This document shows, in pieces, positions 25,066-38,184 of a DNA stretch of 64,000 bases. Below the pieces are notes generated by a model. That model did no database searches. It saw nothing but the letters and a program-made list of their open reading frames with translations, and was not told the origin of the DNA. A program made the translations under genes and the position numbers. Source of the stretch: Rotaria socialis (lineage: Eukaryota; Rotifera; Eurotatoria; Philodinida; Philodinidae). Where the stretch lies: NCBI GenBank assembly GCA_905331475.1, contig CAJNYU010000405.1, positions 124,001 through 188,000 of the forward strand, given 5' to 3'. Within the stretch, counting starts at the first letter, position 1; each line of letters starts with the position of its first letter.

Positions 25066-28000
25066 TTACGATGATGTCACACTTATTGATGAAGCAATTG
25101 GTGCAACAGTTAAAAATGAATTCGAAGAAGTTAATGATTGTTGATAGTAATCCGATGGAGGACACAATGTTGCAACTGCTCCTATATCAGATTCTTTTAC
25201 TGATGAACGCCGTTGAATACCACTGCCAGTTCGACGAACAGGTGCATGAAATAGAACACGATAACTCGTTTCAATTAAACCCGGAGCACTTTTACTGCGT
25301 TTTAAATTAACTAAAAACAAAAAAGTGAAGTCGTGTCTTATTTTTAATTTTCTTGCTTTGTTTCAATTACTTAGTTGTATTAGTGGTTTTTTATGTTTTT
25401 CAAGACGTTTAACAGCTATTGATTCAAGTTTGACACGTACAGCTGGATATTCTTTTAATACTTCCCAAAGATCTTCTTTGGAAAGACAAAATAAATCTGA
25501 ATAACCAACTGATCGTACTGATGCTGTTCGTCGATTGCCGCTACCCATATTTAAAATACTTATTTCTCCAAAATATGAGCCTAAAACAAACCCAAACAGA
25601 TAAATAACTTGTCTGTGTTTTTTTTCTCTGATTTAATTCTACCAGCTTTTAATGTTGCTAAAACAGTTTTATTATTGTCAGCCATAACATGTAATTTTCC
25701 TCGGTTGACAATATACATTTCTTTGCCAACTTCACCTTTACGACAAATGAAATCACCTGGAGAAAACAGAACCGGTTTAAGACGTAAAACTAATTCATTT
25801 AAAAAGCCAGCTTCTGTATTTTGAAATATTTCCACCTATCAAAAACAAAAATTTTTATATTATTGATTAAGATGTTTATAGAAAATTTACTCGTTTCAAG
25901 GTGTCTAAATGAACATGAATAGCTATTTCAGCACGAAGTTTATATGGTAATAATGATAGAACATGATTATCATCAACTGATTTATGACTCATCCATAAAT
26001 AATCAAACCTGAAGAAGAAAAACACGAAAAATATCTTTTAAAATTTTAATTTTTCAAAATTAATGAATAATTGATAACTAAAATTAAAATAGTTCACTGA
26101 GATATGTTCAGTGATAAAAAAATCGCTCTTAATACTCATAGATTTACTAAGCAAAGTTAATTTGAACATAGTATGTTTTTGTGGAACTCACATATGTTTT
26201 CGAAGAAAATGGTGAGTGTAAGTTTATAAGCGAGATTTTTGCGGCTCCCCCCCCCTCCCCATTACAGACATTAATTAGTTAAAAATTATGCTAACTAGGA
26301 ACTTGACTAATTAGGCTGCTATTTCTTCCTTTTTTAATTACAGACTACGCGAAAAACGCAATTGTTACCTATTACAGACCATAGTAACTCGCTTAGAGTA
26401 CCATTACAGACCGTAGAAACTAATATCTGCCATTGTTAAATATACCAGCTAACAATTAATACTCGATTGCAGACATAAGCAAATAGGCAATGACCTAATT
26501 ATAGGTTTTGGAAATCAGGGTAGATTTTTCAGATGAACTATTTTGAATTATTTTAATAAACCGAAGGGATATATGTGAGTTCCGCATTTTAGCCCCTAAG
26601 GGGCTGCGCTAACAAGCTCTTATATTTACTAATGAGATGAAATCTTCGATAGATAATAGTGTTTTTCTTTTGTGATATTGATTTGTAATCATCAACTAAT
26701 GAATACTCGTTGAAATACTAATAAAAACTAAGATAAAAATCAACACTATGATGTTAAGTCGACGTTGTTCATTTTCATTAAAAGACGATTTCTATTCAGA
26801 TACTTCTTAATCAAGAGTATTATCAAGAAATATTGAAAATCATATTTATCTTTATCGATAAGTGGAATTCATTAGATGTTACAAATATTTTATTTATTTG
26901 TCTACTACTATCTATAATAATGTGACATCCATTATCTCAAGTAGGTAAAGTATCATATTAGTATCATTTATTTTTAAAAATAAAATAAAATAGACTAACC
27001 ATCGTATAACACGATCTTCAAGGTTGTTAGGAACATCCCTTAACGACATATATGTTTTAACAGCATCCAATTTCGCTAAAAGGAAGAAGCAGAAGAAAAA
27101 AAAGCAGTTATATCAAGTATCTATTCAATTATTCTATTATTATACCTTGAAAATCTTTTCTTGAATTACTCAAATTAGATACAATGGATGCAACATGTCC
27201 CATAATTGTTGCAAATAATAATAAAGCAAAGACCATTTGAGTACTTAGAAAAATATAATCTTCTTTTGATACTGGTTTTGTTTCTTGATTTTGCGTTAAT
27301 GTTAATATTGTTATTGACCAATATCTTGAAGAGAGAAAAGAAACAATGTGATTCGTTTTTTGTTTTGTTTTGTGTTACAATTCTAATCAACTTACAAAGC
27401 TTTGAAATAATCCGAGCCACTATCATTAAATGTAAATGCAAAACGTTTTGTTGAAGCTAATTTCGATCGTGTTTGCAATATATATATTAAACATGCATTC
27501 CAATGAAAGATTGCTAATAAATAATGTATCATAACAATAGTACGAAATAAATTTGGATAATTTGTATGACGTTCTGTTCGATCCAAAAATGTCCAGAAAC
27601 GATAAATTTTAACTAAACGAAAAAGTCGAACGATCGATTTAAAACCAATCGAGAGGTAAAGAAAATCCAATGGCATTAAACAAAGACAATCAATATAAAA
27701 TCTTGTTGTATTCATATAGTAGTGACGTAATTTAATTGGATCTGTTTGTAAAACTCCATCTTCTAAATAAGCTGTACGAAAATTAAACATAATATCCATT
27801 AAATAAATAAAATCACATGCATAATCAAATATAAACCATAGTATAAAATTATTCGATGTTAGTTCATGAAATGAAAAGCGAAATATAATTATCCAAAAGT
27901 TGTAAAGAAATGCCAGACTTATAATTGACGTCCAATAATATGATAAACGACCACTTGGATCAAAGATAAATGTGAAATGCGAGCGATGTGCTGTTGATGG

Positions 28001-28952
28001 ATTTAAATCAAATTTTTCAAAACGAGCTTTTATATCTTGCTTACGAGCTTTACGTAATTGACGAGATTGGCGAATAAAATCTCCTTAAATAATTCAATAG
28101 AATAACAGACGAGTATAACACAACAAAAACAAAAAGAAATGTTATTTTTGTATTTAAGAAAATTGAAAAAGTAGCTAGTCTTTCATTAGCATTGTCATTT
28201 GTTGATCTAGCGTTGCAAAGATATGAAGAAGAAAAAAACTATATTCAATTAGAGATTTCCTGTCTCAATTCCATTAGGGGTTTTTTTCCGTGATCGAATC
28301 AATGTTTTCTTATCTCTATGGATTGAATCAATCAAGGTTTATCGTGTTGATGTTGTTCACAGTTAATATATATTTTAACAAATTTACCTTGATAACCGGA
28401 AAATATATTTCCATTATCAGATGACAATCGTTGATGTGCTAAAGTAAATGCTGATGTGGAACTTTTTCGTACAGCTGTTAACGTTGTTGCAAGTGTATCG
28501 AATATTGATTGTCTTGATGTTGAGTAACGATGGTTATATGGATTTGAGGAGTTTATTGATGGCCGACGTTGTGTACTTATTCGTTTTGGGAGAGATTGAA
28601 TTGACACCGAGCTACCACGGGAATTATTCGAAAGAAGAGGAATTTTTGTTGGTTTTATGTGAGTACCAGTTTCAGACGATGATGTTACATGGCCACCACC
28701 ACCACCATCGGTTGATGTAAAAGGAACTAAATGTTTTGACAATGGCGTACGATGATTGGATGATGGCAATTGTGATGATGATTTTTGACTTGTTGGCGGG
28801 AAAATTCTAATTTCACATAAATCATCATGAATATTTGATGGAACTACTTGTTGAGATGATTTTATTGAAGGAAGCCGTGCAATGTCATTGTCAATATTTG
28901 AATTGCACACTTGATTGTGTATTGACGATTTGAACGATGACGTTTGAGCCAT
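25066..28952 (-). CDS. Cyclic nucleotide-gated channel, alpha-like, with aberrant pore
   Basis: Eight exons: 28952-28388, 28083-27396, 27324-27146, 27075-27000, 26008-25891, 25835-25643, 25580-25371, 25310-25066 (2274 nt, 757 aa). A long low-complexity Ser-rich N-terminus (to about residue 188) precedes six membrane segments. The S4 region reads [20 protein letters not shown] with TNYPN, typical of CNG alpha. The C-linker ([35 protein letters not shown]) and cyclic-nucleotide-binding domain are highly conserved, including [10 protein letters not shown] and the phosphate-binding GNRRTASV. The pore helix and filter differ. Where family members have LTLT-TIG-ETPPPV, this one has [12 protein letters not shown] (residues 425-435), so the filter glycine is absent, and there is one extra residue upstream. 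Both splice sites around this exon are clean. Likely a plasma-membrane sensory subunit, but ion conduction by itself is doubtful. Intron 4 (26999-26009) carries a MITE-like insert. Confidence 0.9.
26183..26583. repeat. MITE-like element in CNG intron 4
   Basis: About 400 bp bounded by the 13-bp inverted repeat GGAACTCACATAT / ATATGTGAGTTCC. Inside, ATTACAGAC occurs four times (26261, 26337, 26371, 26403) plus one ATTGCAGAC (26466), all in the same orientation. A short palindrome AGCCCCTAAGGGGCT lies just outside (26591-26605). No coding capacity. It accounts for much of the unusually long 991-nt intron. Confidence 0.55.
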
Positions 28953-31803
28953 GCCATCACAAGCGTAGTGCCCAGATAAAGGGCGATTGAAATTTATTAA
29001 TATCTAATTGATAGAAATTAATGAAATTTCTTTCCAATACTTTCTTTCTCTTTTTTCTATAGCTAATAGGGATCAATCTTATAGTGTTAATATCCAAAAA
29101 TATCAGAGAGAAGTCTGAATGGATACCTCGAAGAATATTATACAATCTGTTCTTAGCTAGAATTTTAGCTATAACGGCTAGAGGGCATCAAATATTAGTG
29201 TTTAGTATATGTCATTACGTGTTTGACAGCTGCCCATCTATCTACTTTCACACATATAGAACACAAGCATGCAAGAGGAAATAATGATTGTAATTTCTAC
29301 GACTTGTCAATAGAAACATTAGCAAAAAAAGAATATTAGACAACTCGGCGTCTATAAAAGTGACAATATTTATTTACTGATTATTTGTTTTTGATTGCAT
29401 GCAATTTGTTGATCATGGCTAATTATGATTAACATGTAAATGTGGTATAAGAAAATTTTTCTCTTAGAAATATCTATAATAAAATAGAAATAAGTATAGT
29501 GACATTTAGAAGTATATTGACAAGATAAGAGGAAAAAGAAAGAGGAAAAACGATTAGCTGAAGTAGTATGTCGAATACGCTCTCCCTAGAATATATTCAC
29601 AAGTGTTTTTGTTATTGACAAATGTAGAATTCTAACGGATAAAATTAAATTAACACACAAGAGACGAAGTAAATTGGCGAATTACTATTCGGTGCAAGCT
29701 TGATGACGTTTCAAGAGAACACAAATCATTTAAACCGACACCCGAATATCACATTTGCATTCAACTATTGCAATCGTTTGTCACGAAGCAAAAAAAAACT
29801 TTGCTTAGCGATGAACGAGAGATACGATGGAGGAAAAGGAGAGAGAGACAGAGAGACAGGAGAAGAGATGTTGATGAAGAAGATGGGCACAGCAAGATCC
29901 CACACGCACCATTACCATTCTCAAGAAAAAGTTTTCCATTTCCGGAGTGAAGAGCAAGTGCGATGTGTCTGCTCTTATTAGGAATATTACATTATTGAAA
30001 GTATTATTACTAATGTTTTTCTTCTATAACGCTATAAACAATCTCTGAATGATTTCTTTGAGAGAGAGAGGTCAGAGTAAAAACTTGTGTCTTTGTTCTT
30101 TTCTGTCTGAAATAATTAATCTTAAGAATAATATGAACTGAACTGTTATCTAATTTGTTTTATTTTAAATTGAATAGAAATTGTATGACTACTACTATTT
30201 ATATTAATAGAGAGAACAAGAAGGAAAAACAGGAAAGCAAGAACAAGTCAAGTTTATCAAAGCAAATGCATGCACTAATTTAGTATGCATTAATAGGAAT
30301 TTTCCTTTTCTTTAAATCTCAGATGACTTTTACTTTAGTTTGATAGGTATTTAAAGAACTAAAGAAGTTTTCTTGGATTTCATGAGTATTTGAATTAATC
30401 TACATGAAATAATAAATGATTTTATTATGAAAGAAATAAATCTCTATGACTTACATCATTTGTTTTCCTATAAATAATAAAAGCTTATTACCTATATTAT
30501 AAAGATATATATAGAAAGAGATGAGTACGTTGATTAATAATGATCTCTTTACCTAGGAAATAAGTCTAGCATACTAAATGACATGATTTTCAAATAAACT
30601 TGTTAATTTACGTGTGAGAGACAGGCACGCCCATGTGCATGATGATTATTGTTATCTATCGATACACATGCGCCAGTCAACTTTGTCTTTCTTTCAATTT
30701 TATTAGATCGACTTGGTGTTGCCTCTATTTTTCTTATCTCTCAGTTTTTTTCTTCTTCTTCTTCTTCTGTTATTTATTTGTCTCTCCTTTAACTTGTTCT
30801 CATGAATAAATAATCAATAAACTCATCTTCGTATTGTTCCTTCTTTTTCTCGCTTCTATCATCCGATGAGGATTGTATTGATGTGTAACAAGCAACAGCA
30901 GCAACAAAAAAACGAAGAAACAACACAATATCGTTCTATCCGTTGCTTTCTTTCTCTTTCTCTCTACGATAGTATCATCAAGCAGATACATGATAATTGT
31001 TTTCTTTTGGCCAATTCTTACTACAATTAGCTACATCGTCAACATGAGTAATAGGGATGTCTTCTTTATTCAGATCTATATTCCTATCGAATGTCAACAA
31101 CCAATATCCATAATATTGCTTTATCTTTGTTCTGAATCATGCGCATTTTCTTTCGTTCATTCGCTTTCGAGTATGCACGCGCGCATCCGTTCAAATTCTT
31201 TTGTCTACGAGTATTCTATACCAAATATCTCTTCTTTCATCTACGTCACATGAACTCATGTTTTTTCCTATGCTGTCGTCATTCGTAATTGGCCCCATCT
31301 CTCCCCATCTTTACTGTTGAATGAGTACATGGCTTTTCTCTTCGTTTTTTTCCTATCTATTATTCATTTTGAAATAACGTCTCAAGCTATGCTATATCCC
31401 GCCGTTCGCTATGCCAAATGTACGACTGCATTTACTTGCTACTCTCATGTGCATTAGCATCTAGCTCATCCATACTTTATTAAATCGGAACTAAGCAAGA
31501 GTTCATTGACGTAATTCTTGATACATGCACACATAAACATATCTATGGATAGGAAAGGAAGACATCATTACACTAGACCGGAAAACATGCATAATAAATC
31601 CACTTTGTAAATAAATAATGTCGATTTTATCTATATTCGGCATCAATGCAAATACATACGTACAAATAATCTAGTAAAATGTCAAAATATGTTTAATAAC
31701 ATTGAAATTTAATCTAAAATCAATTACCCTTTAGCGCAATTCTAATATTTATAATGAATTATATAACAAGAATTATTTTTTCTTTGGAAAAGCCATACAT
31801 CTA
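28953..31803. other. Intergenic upstream of the CNG gene
   Basis: About 2.85 kb with no supported gene. It contains purine-rich runs (29840-29900), pyrimidine-rich runs (30735-30790) and many short unsupported reading frames. Confidence 0.35.
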
Positions 31804-32742
31804 ACGGGTGTTCCATAAAAAATGGCTACCTTTTGTTTTCTGCCTTTGAGGCACTTGATAATTGTCTTAAGATCTGATTCTGAGCTTGTTGGATAGAGAA
31901 TTCGTTTCTCTACAAAACTATCCACTTCATTTTTCAAAGAAGCTTTTCTTGTCAGCGCAAGATTTAAAAGATCAACACCTACTAAATCATCCAACTGCGC
32001 GATCAAAGAAACGAAGAAAAAAATGGAATTTTAAAAATAGTGACTCTGCTGCAAAATCAAATACGCTACAATATTCTACATAAAATTCTGCATCCTATGA
32101 TATCATTCTCAGGATTTTAGAATAAATATTTGGGTGAATAATTTTTGAAATAGAAAATGCGAAAACACGGAAAAAACCCTTTCCTGGTCACTCATGCGAT
32201 TATTCTGTTTTAATGCTAGCCAGCCAAAATGTTTCAGCTATTCAAACTAACACTTACACCATTTTTTTCAGAATTAAATTCTGCAGTCAACGGCGTGATA
32301 ATCAACGTTTCACAGGAGAAGCTTGGATTTGAAAAACCTTATTTTTTATACTGCCTCTAAAAATACTATCAAGGGTTAGTTCGAAGCCTTTTGCTACTGA
32401 GCAACAGTACCAAGAACCTTGGAAAAGTCGAGGAAGCATAGAACACAAAATTCTACATCTTTTGATGTAAAATATTTAACTTTTAACATTGGCCTAAATT
32501 AGCAGACTTGCATAAATTATTTAATGTGCGAAGAAAATTTCGCCGCGCAGTTGAATAATTTAGTAGGCGTTGATCTTTTAAATCTTACACTGACAAGAAA
32601 AGCTTCTTTAAAAAATGAAGTGGATAGTTTTGTAGAGAAACGAATTCTCTATCCAGCAAGCGCAGAATCAGATCTTAAGACAATTATCAAGTGCCTCAAA
32701 GACAGAAAACAAAAGGTAGCCATTTTTTTATGGAACACCCGT
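31804..32742. mobile_element. Long-TIR DNA transposon remnant, TA-flanked
   Basis: A 939-bp element beginning ACGGGTGTTCCATAAAAAATGG and ending with its complement, flanked by TA (31802-31803 and 32743-32744). The inverted repeats are long, about 199 bp (31804-32001 and 32544-32742), and roughly 95% identical by eye. Each arm reads outward as the same open frame (core VDSFVEKRILYP, then SDLKTIIKCLK, QKVAIF) ending at the terminus. The interior has no transposase. TA flanks and the GGTGTTCCAT terminus fit a Tc1/mariner-like element. Confidence 0.8.
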
Positions 32743-32744
32743 TA

Positions 32745-33398
32745 TTATTGATTTAAAACTAAATTACAACTACTTACTATTTCTGTATGTTTTTAAATAA
32801 ATAAATCAACATATTAATTTTCTAATAATATATATATATATATAAGATAAACTACGTATGCGTTTCTTAGATATTTTCAGTTAAAAAAACTCATTGTTTC
32901 GTCGTTTATTATTATTCCGACTCACTCTCTCGCTCTCCTCATTTTAGAACGACTCGATGTTATTTGTATTTCCGTTCAAGAACATGAATCTTCATATTTT
33001 CTCGCCAGCTTTCCCGAGTTTTCTCTTCTTGTCTTTACTGTTTAAGAAAATGTCTATCGTTTCCTGTCGTCCTCATAACAAAAAAAGCAATAAAAATCGA
33101 GTCAGATCGAATCATTTTCAACAAAATATAACCATTAATTTTCTTATAGTATGTTCGTTGTATATATATATATATATATATGTAGTATGTATATCTGACA
33201 ATAGCACGAGAAACTTTTTTGATCAAAAACGAAAAAGAAAGAAGGAAAAAACACACTAGATGTCAATCAAAGAAAATAAATTAATCAAGAAAAGAAAAAT
33301 CTTGTGCGTGTTTAAAAATTCAACGCACCGAAAAAAAAGGAGAAAAAGAAAATAGCACTGCTTTTTACCAATAAAATAAAGTGAACACAAAAGAAATA
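32745..33398. other. Intergenic, TA microsatellites
   Basis: TA runs at about 32830-32844 and 33165-33181. No gene. This region should hold the 3' UTR of the FLYWCH gene. Confidence 0.35.
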
Positions 33399-34147
33399 TC
33401 ACATTTGTTGTTGAAGACTAGATAGTACTGATGCATAAGCATACATGAACATATAGTTTTGTGCTAAGAATAAATTATATGGATATGTTGATGAAGATAG
33501 TTTCTTTCGTTTTTCATCTTCATTATCAATATCGATCGGTAATGGACGTTTTTTCGGCGGTAATGAATTCCATTCAGATGATTTACAATCTGTATTCGAC
33601 ACTTTAAATTTTTGATTTCTTTGCCGATGACGATATAATGTTGATTTAACTGATGCAAATGATGGCAAATGTTCGCGTATTTCTGTTGAATGTTCATTTA
33701 TTGATCGCATTAATTCTTCATCATAAATTTTTGGAATGGTAACTGTATCTTCAGCAGCACGTTTTTTTAAGCGTGATAAAAATTCTTGTTGAGGATCAAC
33801 AAGTAATGTTCGAGCATGTAAATGACCATCATTACGACGTACAACACGATCACCATAAGTTCTTACACTAGCACTGCATAGTTCGCTGTGAAACAAGAAG
33901 AAGAAAACAAAACCCAATGTCAAGATTTAAGAAAAACAACTCTAGTATAGACTTTTAAACTTACTGTGTACATGTCCAAGACATGGAACCATCGAGATTA
34001 TCACGTCGATGTTTATAACGATGACCATCAAGTATAATACATGGTTTACCTTTTTGCGTTGTTTTCAGAATAAATGAAGCATTTAATGAATCAGATTCTT
34101 GCTTAATAGGTTTTTGATTGGATGCTAATTCAGCAAGAACATCAAGA
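33399..34147 (-). CDS. FLYWCH-type zinc-finger protein (5' end not found)
   Basis: Two exons recognised: 34147-33965 and 33885-33399, joined in phase. The first encodes the front half of a FLYWCH finger (FILKTTQKGKPCIILDGHRY, then SMSWTCT) and the second the back half (CSASV to GHLH), giving the F-L-Y-W-C-C-H-H zinc-binding pattern. The C-terminal 120 residues include LLVDPQQEFLSRLKKRAAE and a basic patch PPKKRPLP that could be nuclear localisation. FLYWCH fingers bind DNA or protein and are also found in proteins derived from transposons; rotifer genomes contain many. Exon 34147 begins mid-codon (one base before CTT), so at least one upstream exon exists, probably within 34160-36700. The Rae1 3' end lies 2.6 kb upstream. 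Confidence 0.7.
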
Positions 34148-36739
34148 CTAAAATTACATTAGAATACACACAAAAGGGATTGCTGCATTTTGTTTTTTTG
34201 TCCTCACTTATTCATAGTTTGTGTACGTAATACAGACAATCAAAGAATGATTTCTTCTTTTATATGGCATGTCTATATATATGTACATTTAAACATTCTA
34301 TTGTATTCTTAGTCGAATTTCTACATGTGCGTTCCGAAATCAATAATAACATAGTGTACAAAATATCAAGGCATTAGTTGTAAAAATACACTTGTCCTAT
34401 CATGAGGTTAAACAGAATCATCTAGAAATTGCAGAAAAGGAAAATTTTATAGAAAAGAATAACTACTTTTATTACGTTTGTTTAATTGTACAAAGAGATC
34501 TGTTCTCCTTGTAATATTCACCATTGCCTATAGAAAATAGATAGATAGAGCATGGCGCGATGAATCATTAAGAATTTCAATCGAAAATTTTCCCTCGGAG
34601 AAAAGTCCATTCACGTGAAAAGGAACGAAAAGTATAGAATTATCATATGCTATCATAAAAGGCAGACTTTCGTGTATAGATTCAAAGGTATTATTCATTT
34701 AGTTCAGCAAGATTTTAGTTGAATATCTTATTATTGAGTTTAAGTAGAAACTTCTGTATTACTAAGAGTTCTCGATATGATAAATATTTTCCTAAATTAG
34801 TCTGATTATAATTATATACTAATAATAGATGCTTAGTCGTTTCGTGTATACTAATAATGAATAATAATTCCAATTATTCAAACTATGACTTATCTATACG
34901 TATAGATAGAAAAGGATTGGAATTAACGATCAAAATTGAAAACAGAAATAACTTTTTTTGATATTCATGATGATGAAATTTAATTAATCATTCAGAGAAA
35001 AGACAAAATCTGCTCGCAGTGAAAACAAAACGTCGATGATGCATATATATCTATATCATTGATCAGCTTTGGGGTTACTTTCAAGTTGAATGTTAGCAAT
35101 GACTGGAAAAAATATTTAGTAATATTGAAAGAATTCCTATAGCAACTGTAGAAAATCTTTGATTTAGTTATGCTGTTTCTTTTCGTATTGTCATTATTTT
35201 ATTAAGCAAGATGAATAAAATAATTTTGAATGTGACAGAAAAACTCGTATTGGTGAAAAATATTAGTATAAAACAAATTTTTAAAAATCTATATAGTATA
35301 GTATGATCATATATTTTAGTGTAGGATTGAATCAACAAAAAGCAACGTTGGTTGTAATAATTTCGATTTTTTAGTAAATGAAAAGAAATCTTAGTTTTTA
35401 TTATGTTTTTCTAATATGAACATTTGTATCATTTAAACCAAAAAATCAGTAACTTCATCAGTGATAAATTGATAAAAATCATAAAAATCTATTATAATCG
35501 TTAGATTTGCCTCGAGCAATGAAACGACTTAAACGAACTCTAAATCATAACTATAATCGGTATTATTTATGAGCAATATGACTTTGTTAAATAGAAACAT
35601 GCGTATCTTGAAATAATAAATTAGCTTAAAGCTAATTTGCAAATGCTACTCTAATGGAATTAGCGTTTTAAGCATTTATTCAAATGAATCCTCAGTAAAG
35701 TCAAATCTAACATTTGTCATGCGACAAAAAGCAGCATATTAAATTTCAATTCATGTATTTTCATTTCAAAATAACTCTACAAGAACCAAACTGAATGATA
35801 CCATTTTGCCGACTACTGTTGGTGTTACAAAATACTCATTCAATCATTCATTGAGCCTGTAAAAATTTTTGAAAGAAATCAATCAACTATTCATTGGTGA
35901 CATCAAAGAGTATCAGTTGCTTCAGATAACGTTAAAAAAGAATTGTTTCGTTGCTTACAATGGAATGTCTTGAAAAATGATTTTTAAGAAAAACTCTCTT
36001 GAAGTTTGGTCTGGTTGAATTTTTTTTTATTAAAGGCGCTACTTGTGTCGCTTAGTTTATTAAGTTTTCAGATGCGTATTTTGTATGGTTAGAGATATAA
36101 TTGGTATGAAGTTTTTAATTAATTCCTAATCAGGTTGACAAAATAAAGATTTAAACATATTTTTACATTGGAAGAATTCATTCGAGAAAATAACTCCGGT
36201 AAAAAAATCAAAGCCACATGAAAGATGAGTACACGCTCTTCTATCTAAATTGATCCATACAGATAAGGCTGATGTCCTAATTTTTATGAAATCTAATATT
36301 AGATAAATTCATTAAGAAATGAATGCTTAAAAATACTGTTGCAAACGTTTGAACGACATTTTCTTAAATAAACAATGTTGTTAAGCAATGACTTTTGATC
36401 TTTTCTCATTCGTACGGCTGACATAATCAAAGCATGGCGTACAAATTCATGATCATATCTAATTCTACAAATCAAGTTGTATCTTCACTGAAAATATAAT
36501 ACATAATAAATGTGTGTTGAAATAATTTATTATTTGCCGTCAAAAGTGCAACTCGAAAAAAAAAATTACAAAAAAGTATTAGCTACATAAAATAGAATTT
36601 ATTAAAACCATTATCATATTAATACGAATTTAGCACAACTTTCTTCTAAACTAAAAACAATCATTATTGTTTTTCATTTCTGACTTTTTTCCGTACACAC
36701 ATGCACACACAGTACTATTGAAAAACAAATTTATTTTAA
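34148..36739. other. Region upstream of the FLYWCH exons (probable large intron or promoter)
   Basis: About 2.6 kb of very AT-rich sequence. The missing 5' exon of the FLYWCH gene should lie here but no unambiguous candidate was seen. No other gene or repeat recognised. Confidence 0.35.
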
Positions 36740-38172
36740 CTATTTTTTTGCTTTCGGCTTCATTTCTTCAAAACATTGCCTTAAAAATATCACATTCTTT
36801 TTTGCTTGCTGGTTTCCTTCATGTCCTTTATGCCAATCGTAAGAGCTTGCGTAGGAAAATAACTGTCCACGACTATCAAATGCACAACATGTTATGGACT
36901 GATCATTGATAACATCACTTGTTTTCAATTTCATTCGGTCATCCTTATCCCAATAATTATATCGACCATCACTACCAACTGTAGCTAATGTACCATGTAT
37001 AGGATGAAAAGCAATATCATTAACAGCAAATATATCTTGAGTGGTACCGACCGTTGTTGCTGTTGGCGTTGAACGATGGCATTTAAATGTAAAATTGTCA
37101 TTACCTGGATTTGGCGTATCAACATACATTATGGCAACACGACCTTCAATACAACCAACGGCGAAACCATTTGGATTTCGTGCTTTATCTGTAAATATTG
37201 AGACACAACGATGTTGATATTTAAGTAATGATTCGATCTTTTTATATTCCGTAGGTCCTTGATCCAGTGAATAAACTTGTATACCACGATCAGCAGTTGT
37301 TATAACAGCCATGGGCCCGAGAACATCGGCTGCATATATACGTTCATTGAGTGCTAGCTGTTTTAATGGCGTTGCTTGACGCATATCCCAGAATTTAACT
37401 AGAGGTAAAAACAAGGCAATGAAATACTTTCTATTTGTTTTTTTTTAGAATTTATTATGGGGATTGCTAGAAACTATGAAATTTGAATCAAATGTTATAC
37501 GAGAACCTTTTCAAAGTTTTTGTAACCAGACTAAAGCGTTTTGTTTTAATATAGTTACAAATACTCTTCGTTTCTTATGTTTTGAATTATTCTTCATGTT
37601 TTACAAGAAAACAAATTATTAACAGTATTGATATCACTGTCTACAATCTATACCAAGGTGACTAACGAGGCTAATTTAGTCAGTAAACGTTACACATATT
37701 TCAAAGTTATCATTGAGTATCTATTCTACTTTAAATAATAATAAAAAGACGTTCAACTATTTTACGTACCAGTTCGATCCCAACTTCCAGTCATCACACA
37801 GGAATAAGATGGTCTTTGAATATAATTTATTGTTCGTACTGCTTGATCATGTACTCCAATTTGAATAGATGTATTCGATTGCAAATCCCACATTCTCGCG
37901 GTTTTATCACTCCCAGCTGTAAATACTTTCGAACCATCATCTGACCAACAACAATTTAATAAAGGTGCATCATATTTTTGCATAGCTCTAGCAATAGATT
38001 GTCCAGTCGATTGAATTTCCCAACAACGAATATCATTTGCCCATGAAGTTGCTATTAAATATGTTTGTGAAATGGATGCTGGAGAAAATTTCATACACGA
38101 TATAGAATCTTCAGGCGATTGAACAACTTCAACATCTCGTTGCACTGGTGTCGTTGTTGAAAGACCAAACAT
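36740..38172 (-). CDS. RAE1: RAE1 mRNA export factor / mitotic checkpoint WD40 protein
   Basis: Two exons, 38172-37770 and 37398-36740; 353 aa, close to the usual length of about 370. WD40 blades are evident, for example [40 protein letters not shown] and [11 protein letters not shown], then VKFWDMR across the splice. The family blocks [58 protein letters not shown] and [13 protein letters not shown] are all present. RAE1 binds the GLEBS motif of NUP98 at the nuclear pore and BUB1/BUB3-related partners on spindles. The start codon lies only 12 nt after the stop of NDUFAF6; the TTTTAG that ends NDUFAF6 doubles as a splice acceptor, suggesting this is the downstream gene of an operon. The short N-terminus before the first blade is reduced relative to vertebrates. 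Confidence 0.95.
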
Positions 38173-38184
38173 ATTATTCGCAAT

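Noticed and set aside
27206..27454. Plus-strand frame opposite the CNG pore exons
   Set aside because: Shadow of the CNG coding exons on the other strand.
29700..29981. 93-codon frame with many charged residues
   Set aside because: Produced by a purine-rich low-complexity stretch; no homology pattern.
32957..33259. 100-codon frame overlapping a TA microsatellite
   Set aside because: Contains YIYIYIY from the microsatellite and has an equal frame on the other strand.
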